A DNA stretch of 64,000 bases from Leptasterias polaris (lineage: Eukaryota > Echinodermata > Asteroidea > Forcipulatida > Asteriidae): assembly GCA_037783415.1 (NCBI GenBank), contig JAZGTN010000026.1, forward strand, positions 1,199,001 through 1,263,000, read 5' to 3'. A program made the position numbers and the translations under genes. Positions 43,901 to 49,389 of this stretch are shown here, piece by piece; within the stretch, counting starts at the first letter, position 1, and the number at the start of each line of letters is the position of its first letter. Below the pieces are notes generated by a model. That model was not told the DNA's origin. It made no database searches and saw only the letters and a program-made list of their open reading frames with translations.

Positions 43901-46900
43901 TGTTACTAACCCTGTTAGCTGGGCCTGAAGCATTCCTGAAACAACCTAAACTCCTTTGGAGTATGCAGCACCATCGGCCAAATAGGCAAACAGGTTGCTA
44001 AACATTCAAATCAACAAGCTCTACCCTCCCATTTACTACTGGGTATTGAGAACCAATTATAATGATGTGTCATGCTCAAGGACACAAGTGTCACCAGCAG
44101 GATTCGAACCCACAATCCTATCAACTCAGCCATTAGAATTTAAGTCTGATTATAAAAGGTGTAATTAATTTCGGGTTGAACAAAGACAAATTTACTGGAG
44201 CAGGACTTGAACCAGCAACCTCCAATTTAATGTGCTGCACCCACTAACTGAGCTATCTAGCCCTACTGTTGGCAGTCTCCCTATTTTGTAAGTATCTTTG
44301 TTCCGGGTACCAGTCAGGAGCCATTCAACCTGTAACTGCCGTATAGCCAGGGATCACACCCAAGTATACGATACAACCTGGGAAGTGGCAGCAGAGGGAT
44401 CACTTTATAGGGGATGTGACTTTATATTTCAAATATCAACTTACAAACCACAAGGGATACTAATTTTTAAATTAATTTTTGTGTTAGACAAAGAAAAGTT
44501 TACTAGAGCGGGAATTGAACCTGCAACCTCAATGTATTTAGCTCAATGGGAGGTAAGTCCAAGTGATCCGAGATACCGAACACACCATGGCAAATGGTAT
44601 AATGTGTGAAAACAACAAAATAGCAGTTTATATTTTGTAACACATTTTATACATACCAGTTTGGACAGCTGAGAAAGCTCATCCGGAAGCATCTCCAATT
44701 TAGTCTTATTGAGACGCAACCAGCGTAGACTGGACATGTCTCCCACATCTTCAGGAAAGAGATCTGCCTGTGAAGTGAAAACAAAAGTAACAAATCTTTA
44801 AATGTTGAAAACTCTTCAAAGAGATTATACCACCACAAAATATAAAACTTTATAACAAATGTCGTTAAAAACAAAATGTAACATCGAATCTTGTGATGAA
44901 AACATGTCAAAAACAGCCAAATTCAATTTTTGAGATAATTTTTAATTCTCATGTTTTTATTATAAACGGTTCTTTAACCAACGTGCAAAATGAGAAAGAG
45001 AGAGGTGGGTAAAACCCTAACTAAGTCAAGTGTCTTTATTTATTCAACATTAAGTCAACAATAACTGGTTAACAGGCTGGTTGCATTGATTGTAAGTAGC
45101 CCTGCTGGACGATATCGTAAATTTTGACTGGCGATATATCGTAGAGTAAATATCGCCGATATGTCGATATATCGTGAACAATTTTCGAACGTGGAAAAAC
45201 GGTTTTACCGCAGGGAGGACATGAGCAATAAAATATGGATAAACCACTGGATAAAGTCACTTAATTAATATCCATATTCCATGAAAACAGAACGTCTTAC
45301 ATTTTTGTGTGCTTTTTATCTCTGGTTCCGACACAATTAATTCATGGTTTCTACCTCCACGATTGAACAAAGCGATCTCTAAAAATTTGTGAATGTATAT
45401 TAGTATTTAATATAAAAATAATAAGTGTGTTGGGAAAGTTTTAGTTTAATAGTTGTGCAGTCTGGCAGTACAAAGGAAACTGAAGTTATTGCTGGCTGAA
45501 GACCAGAAATTTTTTATCTATCAATGACCATTTTGAAAAATCATACAGCGTTACGGAGGCCCAAAATGTTAGACCCCCTTTAATATATCCTCCCCTGTCC
45601 GGTTTTCGATGTAGTATGCCTTTTTCTTTGAATTGAAAAAAAATAAAAATATTCCATAATCAACTGATGCCTTAATTACCTTCCTTTGTTTATAAGAAAT
45701 ATGCAAACATATATTAAAACGTGATGGACATTGAAACTTTCACACCACGCACCGATCTTCGATGACTTCAATAGCGTCCCATTTGTTTTGAGTTTGACCT
45801 GTTTTCGATGCAAACAAGAAAGTATGGTGTCCGGGTGAAGCCATACGTGGAAGAAACATCTGCAGTGACTACAAGTGTTCTGTGAGACTTAGTGTATGAC
45901 TCTATAGCCAGCAGTTTTCTTCATTTTATTCAACATATTTTTTATTTAGTTTTAAAAATAACCATGGTATTTTTCAAAAAAAAATAAATAAAAAAATGTA
46001 AATAATTCTTGGCTTTGAAATCTTATTTTTATTTAGTTTTGTGTCTTTTTATGTTTCTTAACATTTATAATAAAGCATATAAATAAACAGTGATAATCGA
46101 ATCACAAAGCTGATGTTTAAATTTTAATATTAATAAAAAAAATTATAGAGTGTTACAAAAAAAAATTATCCAGACTATTAGAAAATGATATAAGGCACGT
46201 GGTTTCTTTAAGCCTCTGTATTTTTTTCCCCAGAATGCTCAGCAGAATGTTCAGTCACATGATTTGATCATCGTGAATTGTGAATTGAAAAAGTGTTTGA
46301 TGAAACTTTTTCGGTGGGAATTTTTTTTGTTATGGCCCCGACAGTATGACATATTTTTGTACCTTGCAGAAATGCCTAAAATACCACAACTTTTTGCATT
46401 TACAAGTGCAACTAACCAGCGGAGCCTTACATGTTTCTAAGTTTTGGTCAAATGAGAGGAGACTCTTTGCTTGGCAAGTCAAACCACAAAAATTGTATCT
46501 AGGGACTGTTTACATCGCGTGCAGAGAGGTAAAAGATTTGCCTCGATTTCAGGGACGCCCTGAATATAGGGCGTCCTACGATATAGTACTAAAGGCTCAC
46601 GGGACGGGGGAGCCTTAGTTTCTAGAACTAGAAGTAAAAACCGCCAACCCATTCATCGTGGTCGTAGACGTAGGGGATACGATCGAATGATCATATCAAT
46701 TATACGACCACGATGAATGGGTTGGCGGTTTTTACTTTGGAACCAGGTTTTCTGAATGGTTAATTCCACACACACACAAAATAAAGAAGGGTAACTAAAA
46801 ATACAATAAAAATAGTAACTCAAAATCTCTCTCTCCTCATTAAATCCTCGTTATTTAGGTAACTTTTAATCTCCTTATATTGTGTAAATAATATAATAAC

Positions 46901-47009
46901 GAACTATTATTAATTAAATCACTTTCAGATAGTAGAATAAACTTACTGTAAAGTTATTACGACTCAAATCAACTCCCCGAACGAACGGCAACACTCCAGT
47001 GGCCGCCAT
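13959..47009 (-). CDS. FLII: Flightless-1 (FLII): LRR plus six gelsolin-like domains
   Basis: An actin-binding and remodelling protein and nuclear-receptor coactivator. ATG is at 47009 and TAA at 13959-13961. Coding exons in transcript order: 46947-47009, 44657-44767, 43319-43471, 42166-42251, 40944-41020, 40397-40481, 39171-39391, 38348-38564, 38103-38187, 37300-37459, 36607-36707, 35722-35792, 34545-34678, 30628-30674, 29618-29683, 28483-28722, 28016-28131, 27105-27234, 26143-26224, 25384-25471, 24736-24849, 21167-21275, 20116-20199, 19103-19199, 18516-18790, 17386-17588, 16337-16460, 15497-15679, 14560-14673, 13959-14093. All phases agree, giving 1256 aa (human about 1269). The start reads [18 protein letters not shown]. 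Residues about 1-430 are leucine-rich repeats ([34 protein letters not shown]). A charged linker follows ([10 protein letters not shown]), then gelsolin repeats ([85 protein letters not shown]). An acidic stretch ([13 protein letters not shown]) precedes the fourth or fifth repeat, as in vertebrates. Introns are crowded with repeats. An additional in-frame exon at 22382-22492 is listed separately. Confidence 0.97.
14221..14375 (+). mobile_element. SINE 3' tail fragment with (ATT)n end
   Basis: Matches the tail of the SINE at 15088: ggctgtatactccca, ggagccgaga, cccagtgaccagggg, ending in actattattattatta. The head is missing. It abuts the tRNA-like repeat at 14388. Confidence 0.6.
14388..14490 (+). 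mobile_element. tRNA-like repeat, family N (gggctagatagctc...)
   Basis: Head blocks are gctagatagctccattggta, gagcgccggcacg, gaggtcgttggttcaaatcc (B box) and gctctagtcaatttttcctt, then gttcaaccc. Related copies are at 18882, 35940, 41094, 41165, 44165, 44475, 60955, 61270 and 61480. The many copies with a shared 3' flank mark this as a SINE, not a tRNA gene. Confidence 0.65.
14770..14900 (+). mobile_element. SINE body B fragment
   Basis: Contains acaaggggcttgtccaggtg, tttctggcatggtgggcag and ttgcgccacatcacctta, parallel to the later part of the SINE at 28839. Lies in FLII intron DNA between the exons at 14560 and 15497. Confidence 0.5.
15088..15440 (+). mobile_element. tRNA-Leu-headed SINE, body C with L2-like tail
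   Basis: The head shows tcatggccgagtggttaaga and B box gggttcgagtcccgg, then cttgagcaagacactttgct. The body differs from types A and B: ggtataaatgggtacctgca, gtaaagcgcattga, aaatgcgctatataagaact, then repeated att. This ending resembles the 3' end of L2/CR1-type LINEs, which would mobilise it in trans. Confidence 0.75.
16498..16685 (+). repeat. Dispersed repeat family T (gctaagca/ctggtaac), MITE-like
   Basis: Bounded by gggcccaatttcatagaaag and the inverted-like agcagctctatgaaattt. The core has accagccaaaa and ttgctaagca-type motifs. Copies lie at 28195-28362, 35533-35695, 37868-38078 and 53448-53610. A more complete palindromic relative is at 26838-27089. Confidence 0.65.
17051..17290. repeat. 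48-bp minisatellite, five copies
   Basis: Five near-perfect 48-bp units start at 17051, 17099, 17147, 17195 and 17243; a partial unit follows. The key phrase is ttagaaacagttgtagctga. The period is a multiple of three, so several frames stay open and give spurious repeat ORFs. The array is bracketed by an imperfect direct repeat (about 16958-17020 and 17303-17365, both with gaaaccacaa). Lies in the FLII intron between exons 17386 and 16460. Confidence 0.9.
17909..18180 (+). mobile_element. tRNA-Leu-headed SINE, body B
   Basis: A degenerate head (ctggtgtttctaatcagccg, gtgtgggttcgcacctcggt) is followed by cttaagcaagactctta, attgctgcgtcctccga, gaaggggtttgccccagtgt and gcagcaccttgtaa. Same body as 28839-29238. 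Confidence 0.65.
18268..18470 (+). mobile_element. SINE of the ggttggctcagtggt family
   Basis: Landmarks are agttggctgaagtggtttct, ccccagttcaaacccca, gtccctacctgattgcatgg and ttttcctcctacatctga, as in the 5103 copy. Confidence 0.65.
18882..18950 (-). mobile_element. tRNA-like repeat family N, fragment
   Basis: gttgaacaaagaaaaattca and gggatttgaaccaacgacct are the complements of the family N tail and B box. Only this part is present. Confidence 0.55.
19375..19940. repeat. Degenerate TG-rich minisatellite, unit about 27 bp
   Basis: About twenty imperfect units share ggacctgtaggtct and gtgttgttgtt. Frames on both strands stay open through the array (for example Cys/Trp-rich or Gln-rich ORFs), which is expected from a period near a multiple of three. 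Not coding. Lies in the FLII intron between exons 20116 and 19199. Confidence 0.85.
20429..20665. repeat. Minisatellite of cccaggaacaggaa units
   Basis: About ten imperfect units of 20-26 bp with the core acccaggaacaggaatcatc. Lies in the FLII intron between exons 21167 and 20199. Confidence 0.85.
20740..20962 (-). mobile_element. SINE of the ggttggctcagtggt family
   Basis: Complement of the 5103 family: ggtagggactgaaaaccca, gtgccctcggcatgattcaa (B-box region) and accactatgcaaacccaacc at the head. Confidence 0.7.
21410..21535 (-). mobile_element. SINE body B fragment
   Basis: Matches the 25640 copy: tttatgagaccaacttatg, cagcaccttataagg, ttacaaggtgc and gggttcttttag. Head missing. Confidence 0.5.
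21779..22016. repeat. AATC/ATCA tetranucleotide-rich tract
   Basis: A long degenerate run of (a)atcaatcaatc with scattered substitutions. Simple-sequence DNA in the intron between FLII exons 22492 and 21167. Confidence 0.85.
22070..22280 (-). promoter_or_regulatory. Threefold repeat with TGCATG sites downstream of the duplicated FLII exon
   Basis: Three imperfect units of about 70 bp each carry aatctgcataaa and a TGCATGCA-type palindrome (22096-22103, 22176-22185 and 22252-22260). In the FLII transcript they lie about 120-290 nt downstream of the exon at 22382-22492. (U)GCAUG is the known Rbfox-family splicing motif, usually an exon-inclusion enhancer from a downstream intron. The role here is inferred. 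Confidence 0.45.
22382..22492 (-). CDS. FLII: Duplicated FLII exon, probable alternative (cassette) exon
   Basis: The 111-nt exon has acceptor CCCTTTAG and donor GTAAGC and stays open in the FLII phase. It encodes a segment with [20 protein letters not shown], homologous to the next exon (21167-21275: [19 protein letters not shown]). Both accept the phase-2 junction from exon 24736-24849. Because 111 is divisible by three, inclusion adds 37 residues after about residue 816 and keeps frame with 21167-21275. Using it in place of 21167-21275 would shift frame into exon 20199. It is therefore a cassette, not a mutually exclusive exon. The segment lies at the end of gelsolin repeat 3, near the hinge to repeat 4. 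Confidence 0.75.
23388..23584. mobile_element. Terminal-inverted-repeat element with internal 22-bp triplicate
   Basis: The ends atagaccccttgcata and tatgcaaggggtctat are inverted repeats. Inside, cctcagtgagggcgcttttt is repeated three times in tandem (about 23489-23553). The same terminus is at 4195. No ORF; MITE-like. Lies in FLII intron DNA. Confidence 0.75.
23866..24015. repeat. 30-bp minisatellite, five perfect copies
   Basis: Units start at 23866, 23896, 23926, 23956 and 23986 and contain ctttccagactagttattaa. All copies look identical, so the array is young or homogenised. The 30-bp period keeps frames open on both strands; the resulting ORFs are not genes. Confidence 0.95.
24270..24740 (+). 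pseudogene. Decayed LINE reverse-transcriptase 3' end
   Basis: Across frames the translation gives fragments typical of CR1/L2-type LINE C-termini: [29 protein letters not shown] and [12 protein letters not shown]. It then ends in agggctctatacatgccagt and att-rich DNA. Frameshifts and a stop near 24365 break it. Confidence 0.65.
25216..25345 (+). mobile_element. SINE body A 3' fragment
   Basis: gtgtttctggttcacatagc, gagcacccttatttacaag and gaggcatccttgatttcatt, then accagaaatatataata; matches the end of the 2711 copy. Confidence 0.65.
25640..25985 (-). mobile_element. tRNA-Leu-headed SINE, body B, near full length
   Basis: Read on the minus strand, the head lies at about 25890-25985 (B-box complement gagactcgaacccacactct). 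The body follows, with cttgcttgaggacacaagtg, gggttcttttatgtc and aaggtgctgcggcg. Confidence 0.75.
26262..26640 (-). mobile_element. tRNA-Leu-headed SINE, body D, full length
   Basis: The head, read on minus from about 26640, has gcgtggcgtgtcgtggccga and B-box complement cgggtatcgaacccacact. Body D has gggctgaaacagggttaccc and catgggtatcatccactagg. It ends in an A-rich run near 26262 (seen as tttaaaaaaaaag). Compare 8085-8402. Confidence 0.75.
26838..27089. mobile_element. Long-TIR MITE-like element
   Basis: The ends gggctcaatttcatggctct and agagccatgaaattgggccc are inverted repeats of about 28 bp with few mismatches. The interior is rich in gcgctta/taagcgc. No ORF. It lies just beside FLII exon 27105-27234, and its right end is 16 bases from that exon's donor side. 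A half copy is near 12530-12705. Confidence 0.7.
28195..28362 (+). repeat. Family T MITE-like repeat
   Basis: Contains agctaagcaaaaataagcag, gataccagtcacag, ttttggctggtaacct and taagcagctctatgaaattt, as in 35533, 37868 and 53448. Confidence 0.65.
28839..29238 (+). mobile_element. tRNA-Leu-headed SINE, body B, full length
   Basis: The most complete copy. Head: ggcgtgtcgtggccgagcgg and B box gggttcgattcccgg. Then cttaagcaagacacattat, ggtcctgtgtgttgtgtaat, aaaagaacccagtgcactta and gcaccttgttaa. The tail is gagcgctatataagaagcc followed by five att units. Lies in the FLII intron between exons 29618 and 28722. Confidence 0.8.
29790..30200 (+). pseudogene. Decayed LINE C-terminus and 3' UTR
   Basis: The stretch tcaaggtccaaagtactgga then actccctcagcaatgat reads as a degenerate version of the LINE motif around WNSLP. 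Stop codons and AT-rich decay follow. A weak call based on motif resemblance. Confidence 0.4.
30370..30545 (-). mobile_element. SINE family E, with poly-C tract
   Basis: Complement of the 12305 copy: ttgtcttaccactagaccac, tgagaatgctagaggcagtt and ctatattttagcagcgggta. A C-rich run at 30389-30410 abuts it. Confidence 0.6.
30815..30947 (+). mobile_element. SINE tail fragment
   Basis: ctcaaaacgtagctccatat, gaaaatactgactgttgga and acgctatataagaagccgtt, then attattatta; matches 29117-29238. Confidence 0.6.
31171..31885 (+). repeat. 5' LTR of the gypsy-type element
   Basis: 715 bp, TG...CA ends. A TATA box (TATAAAA) lies at 31313-31319. Against the 3' LTR, position 31228 is G instead of A and 31720 is A instead of T. 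The second change turns the AATAAA of the 3' LTR into AAAAAA here. Confidence 0.92.
31886..32070 (-). pseudogene. Inverted gag fragment with inverted LTR end
   Basis: Read on the minus strand this encodes a gag-like stretch with [13 protein letters not shown] and [17 protein letters not shown], typical of Ty3/gypsy capsid N-termini. At its right (32031-32070) is a perfect 40-bp inverted copy of the LTR end and following bases (31855-31894). The element therefore carries about 136 bp of gag in reverse between inverted LTR-end copies. Confidence 0.8.
31890..31903 (+). other. Putative primer-binding site, tRNA-Pro type
   Basis: TGGGGGCTTGTCCG starts four bases after the LTR. It matches the start of the tRNA-Pro-complementary primer site known from other LTR elements, with one mismatch. 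The match ends where inverted gag sequence begins, so part may come from the rearrangement. Confidence 0.5.
32117..33503 (+). pseudogene. Gypsy-type pol fragment: reverse transcriptase and RNase H, frameshifted
   Basis: The first frame (32117-33031) covers the reverse transcriptase, with [33 protein letters not shown] and the catalytic YIDD at about 32696. Its open frame begins at a TTG, so the true start is not here; in an intact element it would be part of a polyprotein. The second frame (32988-33503) covers RNase [34 protein letters not shown] and the end ADALSR. The frames are offset at an 8-A run (33017-33024), a length change that breaks pol. A stop follows RNase H directly and no integrase motif exists downstream. 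Confidence 0.9.
33808..33816 (+). other. Polypurine tract of the LTR element
   Basis: The purine run around gggggaag directly precedes the 3' LTR, as required for plus-strand priming. Confidence 0.7.
33817..34531 (+). repeat. 3' LTR of the gypsy-type element
   Basis: 715 bp; keeps a candidate poly(A) signal AATAAA at 34364-34369. The final base lies 13 bases before the FLII exon 34545-34678. Confidence 0.92.
34715..34860 (+). mobile_element. SINE of the ggttggctcagtggt family
   Basis: Contains ccttggttcgaatcccacca (B box), gcatgtggattgggttttca, gtccctacctgattgcgttg and gggttttccgg. The first part of the head is degenerate. Confidence 0.65.
35533..35695 (+). repeat. Family T MITE-like repeat
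   Basis: ggggccaatttcatagagat, aagcagaaattagcagggaa, ccagtcgcaac and tcggctggtaccctgttctg; see 16498. Confidence 0.65.
35940..36180 (+). mobile_element. Family N tRNA-like SINE with 5' flank
   Basis: The flank has ccctggctatacggtagtta, gaatggcttctgactggcac, cccgaacaaagata and gggagaccaccaac. It is followed by the tRNA-like gctagatagcttagttggtc and ggaggtcgttggttcaaatc. The same flank-plus-head order, inverted, is seen at 41165-41345, 44165-44440 and 60955-61250, so the mobile unit is about 240-300 bp. Confidence 0.65.
36762..37150 (+). repeat. Dispersed repeat family B
   Basis: Begins gtatacgtttggcaatcac, passes gtacagcagcttttgatggt and cgctccggtttttcggcaat, and ends aaggtttactttgccttta. 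Copies are at 43527-43855 and, on the opposite strand, 63797-64000. Confidence 0.65.
37560..37750 (-). mobile_element. Family N fragment
   Basis: accaactgagctatctagcc, ggggtgccagtctgaagcca, gctttatagccaggaatcac and gatacaacctgggaacg. Partial copy in the FLII intron. Confidence 0.5.
37868..38078 (+). repeat. Family T MITE-like repeat
   Basis: gcaaaatttcataatgctgc, aaaaataagcaggaaaccag, tttggctggtaacctttctc and gcagctatatggaattgagt. It ends 25 bases from FLII exon 38103-38187. Confidence 0.6.
39500..39790 (+). repeat. Dispersed repeat family A
   Basis: gtagggtcataggtcataga, tactccaaaatttaatgacc and ggtttcacagatttctgaga, then gaatgctgcagccagagatg; matches 3605-3890. Confidence 0.6.
40537..40659. 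mobile_element. Foldback element with about 54-nt arms
   Basis: The left arm (about 40537-40592) and right arm (about 40603-40659) are inverted copies around a loop of about 10-13 nt. Each contains ttaatggcctgatgtttcga or its partner with cgtcaggcca. The arms differ at only a few sites, all C/T or G/A. The family includes 8795-9025. Confidence 0.8.
41094..41345. mobile_element. Two family N repeats, head to head
   Basis: A plus copy (41094-41165, gctagatagcttagttggtg) meets a minus copy (41165-41345, gggatgtgaacctgcgacct and ctaccaactgagatatctag). The minus copy continues into the cggggtgccagtcagaagcc flank. Confidence 0.6.
41520..41752. mobile_element. MITE-like element with inverted ends
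   Basis: The ends carry aatagataggttgc and gggaactatctata. Subterminal ccatctttacgggcaa and ttgcccgtaaagatgg form a perfect 16-bp inverted pair. The interior is CpG-rich with acgcg motifs. Confidence 0.65.
43527..43855 (+). repeat. Dispersed repeat family B
   Basis: ttaaaattaatggcaataaa, gtacagcagcattcaatagt, atggaaaaagatatcag and aaaggtatactttgccttta; compare 36762-37150. Confidence 0.65.
43985..44110 (-). mobile_element. tRNA-Leu-type SINE fragment
   Basis: catttactactgggtattga, gctcaaggacacaagtgtca and aggattcgaacccacaatcc (B-box complement). A similar fragment without the B box is at about 4600-4680. Confidence 0.5.
44165..44440 (-). mobile_element. Family N tRNA-like SINE
   Basis: gacttgaaccagcaacctcc, actgagctatctagccctac, gtaccagtcaggagccattc and gatacaacctgggaagtgg. 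A second head fragment (ggaattgaacctgcaacctc) is at 44475-44545. Confidence 0.6.
45108..45175. repeat. Cluster of CGATATATCG palindromes
   Basis: Perfect palindromes acgatatcgt (45109-45118), cgatatatcg (45132-45141) and cgatatatcg (45165-45174) lie within 66 bases of FLII intron 1. Function unknown. Confidence 0.6.
46634..46735. repeat. Perfect 33-bp inverted repeat with 36-bp loop
   Basis: The left arm (46634-46666) and right arm (46703-46735) are exact reverse complements, with core ccgccaacccattcatcgtg. The loop (46667-46702) contains gatcgaatgatc. Two weaker stems lie just upstream: gacgccctgaatatagggcgtc at about 46550-46573, and aaggctc with gagcctt at 46594-46618. All are in FLII intron 1, about 220 bases from the exon. 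Confidence 0.92.
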
Positions 47010-48039
47010 GTTGTAAATATATTGCTCTGAGGGGCGGGGGCGGGGCTTTTTGGGATGATGCTGTAGATGAAATTACCCATTAATTGTTCAAGAAATGGTA
47101 CAAATCAAAATAAGCTTACACTGTCAAAGAATGTAATGTAATATTTTTATCAATCTTTAAATATGAGATTGATATTTAATACAATTACAATACAAGGAGG
47201 AAGGAACAGAACTGTGCCCCCCCCTTTCGAAATTAACATTTCGCAAGAGGGCGTGAAGTTATTTTTAGACATCGCGATACTCACCGGGAATTCCCGATGA
47301 TCGCGTGACTCAGTTAATAGTACAGAGGTGTATTGACACGTCTGCCTTTAAATTCATGTTCTGTTTAGCAGTTTTTGTCAAGGAGTACAATTTGTGATAC
47401 TCACACAAACATTCTACAATATCGGACGTGCGTGAACAATTGGGTAAGTAATGCAGTCAACTATTTTGTATAAAGATAATCTAGCCTCATGCCAGTGCCA
47501 ACCCACTTCGTACACTTGTGCACGATCGGGGGAAGGTGGGGGGGGGGGGGGGGGGGGGGGGGTTGGATAGGGGAAGAATTATATCAACTTTAGCCGCATA
47601 AATAAATGCCACTCAAGTTTGAGGAGTCCAGTTGGTGCCATTATTATAGGGGTTAACCAACTATCTGTAATTTTATTATCTACTTTGTTTCACATGGCAG
47701 TCAGTGGCAATAATATGTATTATTTTACTGAAATACAAATACTAAATAGCCATGTTTTTTGTTTATAAATGCTGTTGTCAGTACACTTGACTTACTGCAC
47801 TTGACACTTGAGTAACAGTACACTTCAGTGACATTTGCTAACTTAAAATTAATCTGAGTGCTATGAAGTGATGTTCATAATCATACCTCAATGATGGATC
47901 ACAATAATTAAGTTTTAAATGGTATGGGATTGGGAGTTGACTGCTATTCTTCCATGATGGCATGTAAATATTCATTTTGGAGATGATATATATTAATTGC
48001 TGTACTTTGGTTTTAAATACAGGAAGTGACTGAGTAACA
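47010..48039. promoter_or_regulatory. Divergent promoter region of FLII and the MIEF-like gene
   Basis: The FLII ATG (47009, minus) and a likely MIEF 5' noncoding exon (ending at 47443 before GTAAGT) are about 430 bases apart. The coding exon of MIEF starts after the acceptor aaatacag at about 48022. No TATA box was identified. A ggggcggggg GC box is at 47032-47044. A run of about 25 G (47538-47562) lies in the MIEF 5' intron. Confidence 0.5.
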
Positions 48040-49389
48040 ATGGCATCAGGAGGCAAAAGGCAGGGTGACAAAGGATCAGGCTCATGGCTTTTGACAGGCT
48101 TGAGTATTGGTGTTGGTGCAGCTGCAGCTGCCCTTGCCACCTATGCTGCTGTCAAGGTAGCACAACAGGAAGAAAAAGCGAAAGAAACTCCAATGAGAAG
48201 GAGATGTAGTGGTGACTCGTTTGAAGATGAAGGAGGAAGACAAGAATACCCATCTTCATCCTCAACTGCGCAGTTCCCAAGAGAAGAATCAAATCCTACT
48301 CCTAGAGGATCATCAAAACCAAAGAAGAAGCCATCTGGATCCTTGACAGATGAGCTGCAGGAATACTTCAACACAAACATCGACGTTCCTTCAGACAAGA
48401 GCACAAGAAGGGTCATCCAAAACCTTGTTGAGGACACAAGGCATCGTCTGAGTAAACATCTAGTCAAGAATCAGCGAAGACTTGTTAAAGGTGACCTTAA
48501 ACCAGCAGCCTTTGACAAGATGGTCCTGAAGCAAGGGGAAGAGTTCGGGATGATGCTTCCAATAGCCTTTGATCCCAAGATGTGGGAGTTTATTGATGCT
48601 TCTGATACAGTCCTGGATATGCCAGGCTACTTTTGCGTGAGGCGCAACAACATTGATTTCTTCAGCATCGGGACGAGTCCGTGGGATCGCTTCCTTATTG
48701 GCAGCTACCTATGCCCAGAGCTTCTGCAGGATTTCCTGAGGAAAATCATTGATCAGATAATCCAAGAAGGAAAAGTGTTTGACTTTTATTGTAATGTCAA
48801 ACGAAATGCAGGAGGAGTTGAATTGAGCGTTGAGAATCCTGTTAGAGGCTTTGGGAATACAGGTATGCTCCGCATCAAGATTATCCCTTACATGAGCATG
48901 ACAAAAAACAACAAGATAATCACGCTCATCGCCCAGTCTGTCATCCCTTCTCATAAGTCGGCGGCAGTGTCCACAGAGAGCACCAACCCCAATGAAAACC
49001 TCTGGCTGCAGTCCTTTGAAGTGAAGGCCGTGTGTGAAATGGAAAGCTTGGATTTAGATGGAGGCTGCCGCTGGAAGTGTCTGGCAATTCTAGATGCTCT
49101 TGGATCTACTCATCAACCACTGAGAATGTTATCCCGCTACCAAATGATCACAATCCTCCTGAAGACGTGTCAAGAAGAAACCGAGTGGGCTGAAGAGATG
49201 CTCGCAGAGAGGGTCTTGGATCTTTTGAAGGCTGTTGAGGAACATTTTTCCGCTGGAGTACTGATGGACTATTTCAATAACAAGCTAGACTTGTTCACTC
49301 ACATCTCACCAGTGAAGATATCTGAGTCCCAGAAGTGGTTGGCTTATGTCTTGGAGTCTAAAGATAGAATCTCAGACTTGCTGTATTAA
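48040..49389 (+). CDS. MIEF1: Mitochondrial dynamics protein MIEF1/MIEF2 (MID51/MID49)-like
   Basis: A 449-codon single coding exon, preceded by an acceptor at about 48022. Residues about 16-42 are a hydrophobic Gly/Ala-rich N-terminal anchor (LSIGVGAAAAALATYAAVKV), as expected for an outer-membrane anchor. A Ser/Pro-rich charged linker to about residue 105 precedes a Mab-21/nucleotidyltransferase-like fold. Segments matching vertebrate MIEF proteins are MLPIAFDPKMWEF, VLDMPGYFCVRRNN, GTSPWDRFLIGSYLCP, NLWLQSFEVKAV, GGCRWKCLAILDAL and TEWAEEMLAERVLDLL. Length fits human MIEF1 (463) and MIEF2 (454). The family recruits the dynamin-related GTPase DRP1 to mitochondria. I see no catalytic GS...D/E-x-D triad of cGAS-type enzymes, consistent with a non-enzymatic adaptor. 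MIEF1 versus MIEF2 cannot be decided; a pre-duplication homologue is plausible. Other Mab-21 relatives (ITPRIP-like) are less similar. Confidence 0.85.
   Translation: MASGGKRQGDKGSGSWLLTGLSIGVGAAAAALATYAAVKVAQQEEKAKETPMRRRCSGDSFEDEGGRQEYPSSSSTAQFPREESNPTPRGSSKPKKKPSGSLTDELQEYFNTNIDVPSDKSTRRVIQNLVEDTRHRLSKHLVKNQRRLVKGDLKPAAFDKMVLKQGEEFGMMLPIAFDPKMWEFIDASDTVLDMPGYFCVRRNNIDFFSIGTSPWDRFLIGSYLCPELLQDFLRKIIDQIIQEGKVFDFYCNVKRNAGGVELSVENPVRGFGNTGMLRIKIIPYMSMTKNNKIITLIAQSVIPSHKSAAVSTESTNPNENLWLQSFEVKAVCEMESLDLDGGCRWKCLAILDALGSTHQPLRMLSRYQMITILLKTCQEETEWAEEMLAERVLDLLKAVEEHFSAGVLMDYFNNKLDLFTHISPVKISESQKWLAYVLESKDRISDLLY

Noticed and set aside
46346..46618. 90-codon ORF in FLII intron 1
   Set aside because: No domain, lies in hairpin-rich intron DNA, no splice context.
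48141..48467. 108-codon minus-strand ORF
   Set aside because: Antisense shadow of the MIEF-like coding exon.
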